Assembly: GCA_900404475.1 (NCBI GenBank)
Contig: OUQQ01000237.1
Span: 7,254-47,407, forward strand
DNA from: Spongospora subterranea
Lineage: Eukaryota > Endomyxa > Phytomyxea > Plasmodiophorida > Plasmodiophoridae
Direction of reading: 5' to 3'
Length of the DNA stretch: 40,154 nt
Part shown: in pieces, positions 11,262 to 20,098 of the stretch
Position numbering within the stretch: the stretch's first letter is position 1
How the letters are laid out: every line of letters begins with the position of its first letter
Notes under the pieces: model-generated
What the model saw: the letters and a program-made list of their open reading frames with translations, nothing else
What the model was told of the DNA's origin: nothing
Database searches by the model: none
Program-made: the position numbers and the translations under genes

Positions 11262-11954
11262 TTATAATAAAGCCGGTTTAGATTTAAATTCCACCCAAAT
11301 CGCTTCACATAAACTAGCAATACGCTCCCAAACAGGATCAGCTGTGGTCGGTACATCTAGTGTTTTCAAACATGAGCATATATAAATGGTAGGTTCTAAT
11401 GTTGAAGCTTTCTGTACCATTAAACTCAATGAGGATTCTTGTTGGAGACATTTTTTTCGCAGTGGCTGATATCCTGACTTCATTGAAGGTTTCATTGACA
11501 TATTGCATATACAAATTCCAATTTCTATTTTTGTTTTCACATAACTCGACGATAATTTGAGATCCAGAAACAATTGTTCTATCGACCGCACTAGGTGTCA
11601 AAATATTCTCGGTGTTTTGAACAACAGGAATCCCCAATTCCTTGATTGCGGACAGTTGACGTGCGTTTAAGCAGACCAAGAACCTGTCCTCAGGAAGATA
11701 CCTGATAAACTGACGCAATTACTGGAAATGCGAGTTCACGAACGATAGCCCTACGCTGACAGCTGCGACTTTAATATTGAATTTTCGATCTCCTGCTTGA
11801 CCTCGATAGTTTCTTCTGTTGATTTAACATTGATGATGAACACCGACAGCAATTGAAGTTTCTGGCACACGGCGGGAGAGGAATTGCCGGCGCCGCCACG
11901 CGTTAATACGACGAAACTAATGGCATACAATCGGACAGCGCTAACAACCATCAT
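11262..11954 (-). CDS. Unknown conserved-looking 174-residue protein
   Basis: Four exons joined in phase by introns of normal size: 11954-11910, 11861-11761, 11701-11418 and 11356-11262 (introns 48, 59 and 61 nt). The N-terminus is hydrophobic (VRLYAISFVKLQLLSVFIIN), followed by a charged helix and a compact, non-repetitive domain with YLPEDRFLVCLNARQL and QIIVELCENKNRNW, ending in a helix near DPVWERIASLCEAIW. The composition looks like a folded domain, but I do not recognise the family. A 22-nt intron at 11396-11417 would also keep the frame but is less likely than the 61-nt one. Confidence 0.6.
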
Positions 11955-12517
11955 CAAATACGATTCTGAAACACGTTAACGGGATACAATCCATAATCAA
12001 CATCCTCCTACACACTGTGTAACAGGATCTTGCTGGTAATGTCAGTTGGTGATTTCTTGATCACATGTACGAGACTGGGCTCCGCCCTGTCTGCTCTTGT
12101 ATGCACCGTTTCCATGAGAGGATACCTCCTTTTCGATACACAACCACGTACACACAACCAGTCACCTAATGTTACGGGTACTCCACGACCACAAACCGTG
12201 TGATGCGGAACCTCAGCTGCCATGGCGACGACAACGACGCTTGCTCTAGCTGGAAAACTCAACTTAGTTCGGCTTCGGCAAACAACCTGCGGATCGTCAT
12301 TGACTCTCCGTCATTCAAAGTCGGAGATTTTCCTCGCTCGGTAGCGATTGTGATTCAATGACGTTCGACCTCAACTTCTGTGGCAACAACAAAAAACTGC
12401 ATTCCTGCATAGCTATTAAACGAAATTTAATACTGGCCCCAGTTCGCTGGGACGCATTGGTCAGACATTCATGGTAATTGGCTTTCATGCAGTTTCCGAC
12501 GTGGAAACAATATATAA
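11955..12517. other. Intergenic region upstream of the tRNA locus
   Basis: A 71-residue minus-strand frame starts with an ATG at 12223 and ends at 12008, but it is cysteine/arginine-rich, has no recognised family and could not be joined to a neighbour, so I do not call it a gene. A TATATAA string lies about 10 bp upstream of the tRNA at 12518, as often seen near pol III genes in some eukaryotes. Confidence 0.4.
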
Positions 12518-12601
12518 GCATCTGTGGCCGAGCGGTCTAAGGCGTCTGACTCAAGTTCAGATCTTCGTTAGAAGGCGCGGTTTCGAATACCGTCGGATGC
12601 A
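12518..12601 (+). tRNA. tRNA-Leu (CAA)
   Basis: An 84-nt class II tRNA without intron. The acceptor stem GCATCTG pairs with CGGATGC; the anticodon stem TCTGA/TCAGA encloses the loop CTCAAGT (anticodon CAA, reads UUG). A long variable arm (TCTTCGTTAGAAG) is typical of leucine tRNAs, and the T arm contains GGTTTCGAATACC (B box). The discriminator base is A. A run of T follows within five bases as a pol III terminator. Confidence 0.95.
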
Positions 12602-12714
12602 TTTTTTTTTCTCCATTCATCAATCACATCCTATTCGGTCGATTTCCATTCTGGTTGAACGCTAGTTTTTTATTGATTTGATTGATGAGTCAATGTGTTG
12701 TCTGCACCTTCCGA

Positions 12715-12925
12715 NNNNNNNNNNNNNNNNNNNNNNNNNNNNNNNNNNNNNNNNNNNNNNNNNNNNNNNNNNNNNNNNNNNNNNNNNNNNNNNNNNNNNN
12801 NNNNNNNNNNNNNNNNNNNNNNNNNNNNNNNNNNNNNNNNNNNNNNNNNNNNNNNNNNNNNNNNNNNNNNNNNNNNNNNNNNNNNNNNNNNNNNNNNNNN
12901 NNNNNNNNNNNNNNNNNNNNNNNNN
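12715..12925. other. Assembly gap of 211 N
   Basis: Positions 12715-12925 are all N. Its flanks are identical (see the duplication entry), so the gap may have zero or negative true length and the window may be about 445 bp too long here. Confidence 0.98.
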
Positions 12926-12962
12926 GCTTTCATGCAGTTTCCGACGTGGAAACAATATATAA

Positions 12963-13046
12963 GCATCTGTGGCCGAGCGGTCTAAGGCGTCTGACTCAAG
13001 TTCAGATCTTCGTTAGAAGGCGCGGTTTCGAATACCGTCGGATGCA
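12963..13046 (+). tRNA. tRNA-Leu (CAA), second identical copy
   Basis: Identical in sequence and flanks to the tRNA at 12518-12601, on the other side of the N run. It is probably the same genomic locus represented twice by scaffolding; treat the pair as one gene unless long reads show otherwise. Confidence 0.9.
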
Positions 13047-13229
13047 TTTTTTTTTCTCCATTCATCAATCACATCCTATTCGGTCGATTTCCATTCTGGT
13101 TGAACGCTAGTTTTTTATTGATTTGATTGATGAGTCAATGTGTTGTCTGCACCTTCCGATCTTCCTGGTTTGACAAAAATTATAACAGAAAAGATCATCA
13201 ATTTGAATAGAAACGTACAGGTCCATCCA

Positions 13230-14249
13230 ATGGTTGTGATCCACGTCGGTCCAGGGTGGTTTCTAGCGATTTTGGTCGCCACCCAGATGCAGCTGATGTT
13301 TGGCTATGAATTGCGAATCCGACTACGATGCCTGGATCAATCCAAGATGATGTACATCATTGATCTGAGCATTGGATCATCCGGGGATGTGATCGAGATG
13401 GAAGTCGACACAGGATCCAGCCACTCCTGGATCCCCTCCATTGATCTGCAGCGATCGCATCCGGATCGTATCCCACATCTGTTCGATCCGTCTCGATCCA
13501 CCACCTTCCACACCAACCACTCCGTATTCCACATCGACTACGCCGACCAGACGACATCTGATGGGATTTCATCCAACGATCTGGCGTCATTTCACCCATC
13601 GTCGCCTCCTTTTCCGTTCCATTTCGGTCTTGTCTCTCAGACCAATCTCTCTTCAATCGGGTCCAGCTATTATGGTGTACTGGCTTTGCGACCCGACAGC
13701 CTAGCGGCGGCATCGATGTTGAAGCGAGCGGATGCCCCGATAATCGCCATATCGTATCGCCAGGAACAGGTCGATATTGGGCGTATCGCCGACGAAACTG
13801 TTGACAAGATGATCTGGGCGCCGATCATATCGTCCAGCTCATGGGCGGTCGAGATGGACTCCATCACGCTAGGATATCTGTATATCGCTAATCGGGCACA
13901 GGTTCAGATCGATACGGGCTCCACGATCATATCTGTTCCACGACAGTGTTACGAGACCATCATGAGGCGACTTGGCGCTAACGCCTTGGGGATTGTGACG
14001 CAATGCAGATCTGACGTTTCCTGGCCCGATTTCGTTCTTCATTTACATGGGAAGGCGTTGACGATTGATTCGAGGTATTGGATTCGGTTCGATCCCATAT
14101 CGCTATCGTGTTCCACTGTTTTTCGCCCATCGCAAACCAGTAAATGGTCGCTTGGCATTCCTGTACTTCACCCTCTATACACTGTCTTCAAGTTCCCAAC
14201 GGCTAACGCCGGTGGGTCCATTGGATTCTTCCAGCTGTCAGCACCATGA
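13230..14249 (+). CDS. Pepsin-like aspartic protease, secreted (family A1)
   Basis: A single exon of 339 residues from the ATG at 13230. An upstream in-frame non-ATG extension exists, but this ATG places a hydrophobic signal-like segment (WFLAILVATQMQLMFG) at the N-terminus. Both catalytic aspartates are present: DTGSSHSW in the N lobe and DTGSTIIS in the C lobe. Between them lie a flap-like segment (HIDYADQTTSDG) and a YGVLALR element corresponding to the usual D-G-I-L-G-L turn. This is a bilobal acid endopeptidase expected in the secretory or endolysosomal route. It is slightly shorter than pepsins and has no visible propeptide, so it may be unusual in activation. It lies tail to tail with the LRR/coiled-coil gene (32 bp between stops). 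Confidence 0.88.
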   Translation: MVVIHVGPGWFLAILVATQMQLMFGYELRIRLRCLDQSKMMYIIDLSIGSSGDVIEMEVDTGSSHSWIPSIDLQRSHPDRIPHLFDPSRSTTFHTNHSVFHIDYADQTTSDGISSNDLASFHPSSPPFPFHFGLVSQTNLSSIGSSYYGVLALRPDSLAAASMLKRADAPIIAISYRQEQVDIGRIADETVDKMIWAPIISSSSWAVEMDSITLGYLYIANRAQVQIDTGSTIISVPRQCYETIMRRLGANALGIVTQCRSDVSWPDFVLHLHGKALTIDSRYWIRFDPISLSCSTVFRPSQTSKWSLGIPVLHPLYTVFKFPTANAGGSIGFFQLSAP

Positions 14250-14281
14250 AAGAAATCAGCCCTGGTCGCTTTTTTAAGTCT

Positions 14282-16089
14282 TTATGTATAAAAATCTGAA
14301 TCTTCTTCGTTGAATATTTCATCAATCTGTCGCATTGCTTTAGTAAGATTGTATCGATTATGTTGTCGGTACTGTCTGATAATTGCTTTATCCGCATATT
14401 CCTTCTTGGCATATTTCTTCATCTCCACCCTAAGCGTCGTCAATTCCTCTTCCAGAGCCCGGTCTGATTCAATCCGCTGCGCTTTCTTCAATGATTCTCC
14501 CTCCACCATGTATTTCACTTCGCCCTCAACTCGATACAGTTTCTCTTGTAGTTCTGATAGGGCACGTCTTCCCTCATTTTCATTCTTCGTTGATTCTTCC
14601 AGGTCGCGGGTACATTGTTCATATTGTTTTGTCTTTAATTCCAGCTGTTTTTTACATCTGCACAGCTCGTGCGACATCTGCGTTTGGTGTCGTTCAGATA
14701 CGTCGAGGTCGGATTGTAAACCAGTGATCCGTTGTAAAGCTTGTTGGTGATGATGTTGTATAGAAGCGTAGCTCATCGCAGCTAGAGTTCTTTCTTTCTC
14801 AATCAAAGATTTCATGTCGATTGATTCGCATCGGGATGTCCACAGCTGTTGTAAATTTTCACCAGAGATGCAGGCAAGAAACCGGTGGTATTTACCTGAA
14901 TATTATCCTCCATTTGTTGTCGCTCAATCTGGAACTGTTCGCTCTCCATAACTTGTCGCGCTAATCGCCGCGTTTATGGAGGGCAAGTTATCGATATTAC
15001 TGTTCATACCTTGAAGATGGTTGACGTATAATGCGTGCTCTGATTTCTCCATATCTTGTTTTTTTAACATTTCTGCTATGATACGGTCGTGATCCCGGCA
15101 TGTCCTTGAATATGTTGATAATAGCTCATGATTGCGAATCTCAGCCAGACGCTCGTTCTTGCGGGAGACCGCCAATCGGTTCTGAAGCTTCCCCATCTCA
15201 CACAACATGTGTTCCTTCTCCTACCTCATTGGTGAATTGGATTCAGCCAATGATCTAGTAGACAATACCTTCCTATCGAAGCGCATCAACGATCTTTTGA
15301 CGTGATCGGAACTTTCGTCGAAAGATCTAGACGGTGGTGTTAACTGAACAGGAACGGGGGTTTCTGCTAAACCCGAGCCAGATAACCGATTTCGACGACA
15401 GTATTCGTCTAAAAACCAGATTTCCAATCATAATGAGATAATTCGGATTTCTGACGTTGCTCACAAATACGGTCCATAACTGAAGGATCGACCAGGTTAC
15501 CAGATAAATCGCATTCCTTGATATGGCGATTCACGTGCAATCCAGAGCATATTGATAATGCACCGGCTGTGCCAATGAGATTAAATCGCAGATCTAAAGA
15601 GGGATTTAGACACGTTGTTTTCAAAGGCATAAGGTGTTCCCCTCTGACCGATGCGCTCAATGCATTGGTTGACGGAGATCATGTTGGCGATCCGATCGGC
15701 GGCAAATCGGTCAAGCCCATTATGACGTAAATCCAAAAATCGAGCTTTGATCATTGGAAATGAGAGCACCTCGCATATCGCGACGAAGTGATCTGGTTTA
15801 CCGCCCAGATGATTGTATGACAAGTCCAGGCTAGAGGAACATTGATTGTATTACTTGAGGTTTAGCATGTCAACGGCACTTACGTCTCACGCCCTGAATA
15901 CCTTTCGAACGCTTCCAATAACAGTGCGTTGCCTGATTTGTCACTCATGTTGTCAAGCCTATTATTGCCCTGACGACCTTTACTCATCGTAATTGATACC
16001 CGTATTTCCAGGTACTGTTCGCTGATCACTGGCCCATGTGAGAATAAGCAACTATAAGATAATGTATTCCCATAGATATAAATTGGCAT
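14282..16089 (-). CDS. Leucine-rich repeat plus coiled-coil protein, LRRC45-like
   Basis: Eight exons on the minus strand, roughly 16089-16016, 15958-15884, 15830-15649, 15593-15456, 15408-15269, 15220-15010, 14951-14896 and 14845-14282 (about 479 residues). The first intron is uncertain: a 30-nt removal at 15970-15999 also fits. Residues of about 40-150 hold RI-type leucine-rich repeats (TLDLSYNHLGG, FLDLRHNGLD, IDLRFNLIGTAG, CDLSGNLVDP). From about residue 210 to the end it is a charged coiled coil. This order, with the repeat motif DLRxN and a long C-terminal coil, matches LRRC45, a centrosome-linker and basal-body protein in animals. Other LRR/coiled-coil proteins cannot be excluded. Its ATG is only about 38 bp downstream of the Mps1 stop, on the same strand. 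Confidence 0.6.
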
Positions 16090-16127
16090 GTAAATTAAAA
16101 TTGTGAACAACACAATTATTGGGGAGG

Positions 16128-18719
16128 TTATTTCCTTTCTTTGGATATATCGACAATGGCGGATTTTACGTTGACGTCAATTCCTTGCTGTAACTGCCAA
16201 TGAATGGCCTGCAAGAGTAAGAAATATAAATACTAGTCAGTATGGGATGAACATAAATTATTACGTCTACAACACTGGGATTAGTTAAATCTGCTGACGA
16301 TAGTCCTGATGAAGCCAACTGAGCGATTAGTGATTGAAGTTGATCCTTCGTGACAGCAGGGACAGGTGTCGTTAATGGGACAGTCGTAAGGAACCGATGT
16401 CGTAGTAGTTCAGGTATAGTAGGTCGTTGAGAAGGAACACGATTTAGACATAGCCTATCAACATCCTTGATATTTATGGAACTACCTATACATGATGCTT
16501 ACCTAATGACATCAATAACGTCTGGAAGAAGAGCCTCAGGGATCAACGACGGGATATCAAAGGGAATGGGGTGTTTAGGATCAGTGATCGCATGCAATTT
16601 TTGTACGAAATTGAGATCATGAAAAGGAGTTCGACCATAAACCCTATGAACGATCAGAAAAGTAGTAAATAACTTGGCGTTGAACGCACATTTGATAAAG
16701 AATACATCCTAACGACCATATGTCACTTGGACGCCCAAGCTACGCGCTCAAGGAAGTTAGAGAAAGCGATGGAAATCCAAATATAGTGTATTACCTTGAA
16801 AGACTTGGTTCCCCCAGTAGGGCCTGTTATAGCTTCAGGAGCCATGTAATTGATGGTACCGATCTGTGAATGACGAACAATATGAGTAGTATCGTCCCCT
16901 AGAATATTAGCTTCTCAACCAAAAACCTTGCTTGATGGGGTAGGCAAGTAGTACCTTGTATTGCCAGGGCAATGCCAAAGTCAATTAATTTCAGACACCC
17001 CTTGACGATCATAAAATTGGCTGGCTTCAAATCCGAATGGACTACTCGCTCGCCGTGAATAGTCTGAACAGCCTCTAGCATTTGTTGCCAATCTAAAACA
17101 ACACCATTGGAATGGCAAGAGCACAGTAAAAGCAACAGTTCGCAAACATGTTCGTATATAATTAATGTTCATTGACTGCCCATTTTGATTCCTCAGCATT
17201 CTAGCCAGATCGATTTCTCTATAAATAACAATTAGGACGGAGGTTGTTGCCAACTCGAGCAGCTACGAACCCAAACTCGAATACCTAACAGCGATATTTG
17301 AGGGATATGGTAAGTGACAGATTTGAGGAGCATACCATCCAGATGACGTTCTGAGCAAGAGCTTCTTGTGAATCAACCAATTCAATAATGGCAGGTCTCC
17401 CTTTCAGCTTCTGAAGCAATCGAATTTCATTTCGGATTGATTCAAGCGCGTCTGGATTGTCATTCAATTTGACTCTTTTGACGGCGTATATCTGTTTGTT
17501 TTCTCCAACAACCTATTTTCTGATGTGTAAATCACCCATTATTTTCACTTTCACAAACATCAACCTTGTATACTTGCCCGCTGCCACCTTTACCCACCAT
17601 TTCTAAGATGAGATAGCTGATCCCATTTACCTGAAAAAAAGACGTCATTGAAAATTACAAAATATGTGTTAAAACTGACCAGGACGGAACGATGAGGGGA
17701 GGAAACAGCGGAAGCCGCTGTGGGAGGTTTTAGAGCTGGCGGTATCTGACCCGGAACGGCAGAGAGATTCTCCTTATCAGATGAAGAGGGAATTTTTGGC
17801 GTTACCGGGGGATTTTCGCCAATAGCGTCCTCAAATCTGATCTTTTTCTTAGGTATGGTCGGAAGTGCATTGGATGCCTTGATTGCTGGTTCCGGTTTTT
17901 CTGGAGATGGCGATAGCTGCGACCAGTCAAACCTTCTGATCGGCGGATCCCTTGACCTTTCAATTGGAGCGGTGTTGCTACTATTAGACTGCACAGTATT
18001 TGCGGTGATAGAAGGTAACGTCGTCTGCGTAATGACCTTGAGACCTGGTAGATTAGCAGTCGAAAAGTTGCATGCTGGACTAGGGAAATCTTCAGTCATC
18101 AAAGTAGCTGTGGTGGGTTCATTGGAAGTTGACGACAACGGTAGAGAAGGCGTTTGAACAGGAGCCTGAGCAATGGACGCCATTGTCTGCGTGAATTGCT
18201 GAGTATCTCTTGTCAAATCTGACTGTGCATTTTGGCCAGCAAGGCGCCGCTTGCCCTGAGCAGTAATTGCTTTCGCTTTGGTGACACTTCCAGACCTCAT
18301 TTCAAGTTCACTCCAGCACTCGTAGAACAAAGGCAAATCTAACCCGATCCGTTCCAGTTTCATATATTTGAACGTTGTTCGAGCTTCACATTTGTCACTT
18401 AACCTAATTCATCGAAGAATCAGATAAGAAATGTCATGTTTATATGGTATACCTACGCCTGACATTGGGCTAGGCCAATCCATATGGCAGCGTAATCTGG
18501 ATTTTTCCTATGAATTTCCTTTGGAAGCATATCAATCACGTATTGATGCCATGCTAGAGTTAACGAATGACTATAAAGGCGGTCGGACCTCAACAGGTGG
18601 CGGAGGAACCTGAGCCATGCCTGAGGAGCCACCCCCTCCGTCTTCGTGTCCTGTTTCTCGGCATCCGCTAGGAGATGAGACCCGACGGCGTCACCGGAAT
18701 CGATTCGCGGTCGATTCAT
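16128..18719 (-). CDS. MPS1: Mps1/TTK dual-specificity spindle-checkpoint kinase
   Basis: Twelve in-phase exons encode 672 residues: 18719-18457, 18403-17680, 17630-17565, 17512-17336, 17284-17271, 17218-17148, 17092-16955, 16898-16795, 16739-16690, 16643-16503, 16454-16265, 16208-16128. The N-terminus carries the TPR-like Mps1 module ([25 protein letters not shown]). A disordered linker follows, then the kinase from about residue 330: [10 protein letters not shown] loop, YAVKRV lysine, [11 protein letters not shown] (the HSD in place of HRD is typical of TTK), DFGIA, and the TTK-like [12 protein letters not shown]. The substrate-lobe segment [20 protein letters not shown] mirrors human TTK. 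A C-terminal tail follows. Mps1 phosphorylates kinetochore KNL1 to recruit checkpoint proteins and acts at spindle poles. Exon 5 is only 14 nt. Confidence 0.95.
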
Positions 18720-19045
18720 TTGAACTGAGAAGTGCCAATTTTACCGCAATGCAGTAGCGTGATATTTAACAGAGATGGCACAGACTCTGAGTCCAGTCCA
18801 AACACTCCTTAACTGAACGACAGCTGGCGATTTCCGTCACAGGCAACAAGGACAAGCCACAGCCCCACAGGGGGTCGTTGCTGAGCTGAAACAAATCAAT
18901 GGGCCGGAATAATTACACCTGGGAGGGACAGGGATCCCGCGTGATGATGCTCAGGCTTCACAGGGACGCAGCCACCGCATAAATACACTGTGTGTTTATC
19001 ATTCCACCAAATGGGCGTTGAATTAGCGGGTCAAACTATCAAACA
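18720..19045. other. Intergenic region upstream of Mps1
   Basis: About 326 bp between the Mps1 ATG (minus strand) and the stop of the TPR gene. It should contain the Mps1 promoter and the TPR gene's 3' UTR. I see no clear motif or additional gene. Confidence 0.5.
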
Positions 19046-19969
19046 TCATATAATATGAGGGCGATTCTCCAGGGCCTTCAGTTCCTCTTGAGCAGCAATC
19101 AACGTGGAACGGACACTTGCTCCTCGTCGTTTAGCGAGGCGTGAACATGTGCGGAGCTCTTCTTTAGCTTCGGCGAGACAATTATCTTTTGCTGCCAAAG
19201 CCAGTCCCAATCGATAATGGCCGATGCACAAATCGTCAGAGGCGGGTTCGGCTAATGAAATTGCCTTTCGGGCAGAACTTTCAGCTTCGGGAATTCGTCC
19301 AGATTGATATAAACAGGAGGAGTATGATGAAAGAAGGCTGGACTCGTGCTTGCGGGTCGACCTCTTTGTGCAATGACGTATATGATGGAGAGACCTCTCC
19401 ATCCATAATGCTGCTCGTGATGTGTCATTTGCTTGTAGCCATGCAGCAGACAGCTGCTCAGATATAGCAGATAGCTCAGCTTGTCGTATCTCCTCATCTG
19501 GAGCGTCGGTCGCGATACTTGCAATTCCTATACTATCATGTCAGGATCTTGACAAAGACGACTATAAAATCGTACCATGAACCTGATTCAACAACACGAT
19601 GGCCGTGGTAATGTCGGAATTCTCCTTATCCTGTTCATGGGCTTGCTGCATTGCCCAGCACAACGATCTGGTCGGTTCAACCACACTGAACGAATCCTTC
19701 CCTTTCTCCCGAATGAATTGAAGCAATGTCTGGTTCTCTTGCTCGACTACGCTAGGGGTGATAGGTTCCACATTTTGGCTATTTTCTTTAGCTTCCGTAG
19801 TGTGGGAATCGACCTTCCCGTTAACCCACCACGATGCGCCTGCAATCCCAAGTAGTATTGCGAGTGGAGTATAGATACGCCTTTGAGCAGGACACGATAT
19901 TGCTGGATAATTTTGCCCTGCCCATGGCGATGATCGCCTACGAATAATTTTTTGCAGAGAGCGGAACAT
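19046..19969 (-). CDS. TPR-domain protein, predicted mitochondrial membrane-anchored
   Basis: Two exons, 19969-19576 and 19527-19046 (48-nt intron), encode 291 residues. The ATG at 19969 starts a basic, arginine-rich, acid-free leader (MFRSLQKIIRRRSSPW) that looks like a mitochondrial presequence, followed by one hydrophobic segment (YTPLAILLGIAGASWWVNG). The rest is helical with tetratricopeptide-type helices, for example YSSCLYQSGRIPEAESSARK and HYRLGLALAAKDNCLAEAKE. This layout (presequence, one membrane span, TPRs) recalls mitochondrial inner-membrane TPR assembly factors such as TTC19, but I see no specific diagnostic motif, so only the general class is claimed. Confidence 0.7.
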
Positions 19970-20098
19970 GCCACCCAGAATACTGTCACGGCGTGGAACG
20001 TATCCTGTTGACCTCGCCAGGTGGATCAACTTAAGTGACACGGGATAATGTTCTTAAAAACGTCAAAAATGATGATTGTATTGAATTAGAATGTAAAA

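Larger units (their letters stand above)
12481..13159 (+). repeat. Identical 234-bp duplication flanking an assembly gap
   Basis: Sequence 12481-12714 recurs as 12926-13159 (offset 445) with no difference that I can see. The left copy ends exactly at the N run and the right copy begins exactly after it. Each copy carries one tRNA-Leu. This is the pattern left when two contigs that overlap by 234 bp are scaffolded with Ns instead of being merged. Confidence 0.9.

Noticed and set aside
11396..11417. Ultrashort introns of 22-32 nt (also considered at 1456-1487, 5779-5801 and 15970-15999)
   Set aside because: Each of these sites also has an in-phase alternative of 53-61 nt, matching the firmly mapped introns. 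The short versions are therefore unnecessary.
12008..12223. 71-residue minus-strand frame with an ATG
   Set aside because: Composition is atypical (C/R-rich), no family or joining exons were found, and it sits in a probable tRNA-flanking intergenic region.
12926..13159. A genuine tandem duplication of a tRNA-Leu gene
   Set aside because: Complete identity with both copies abutting the N run fits a scaffolding overlap better; kept as features only because both are present in the given sequence.
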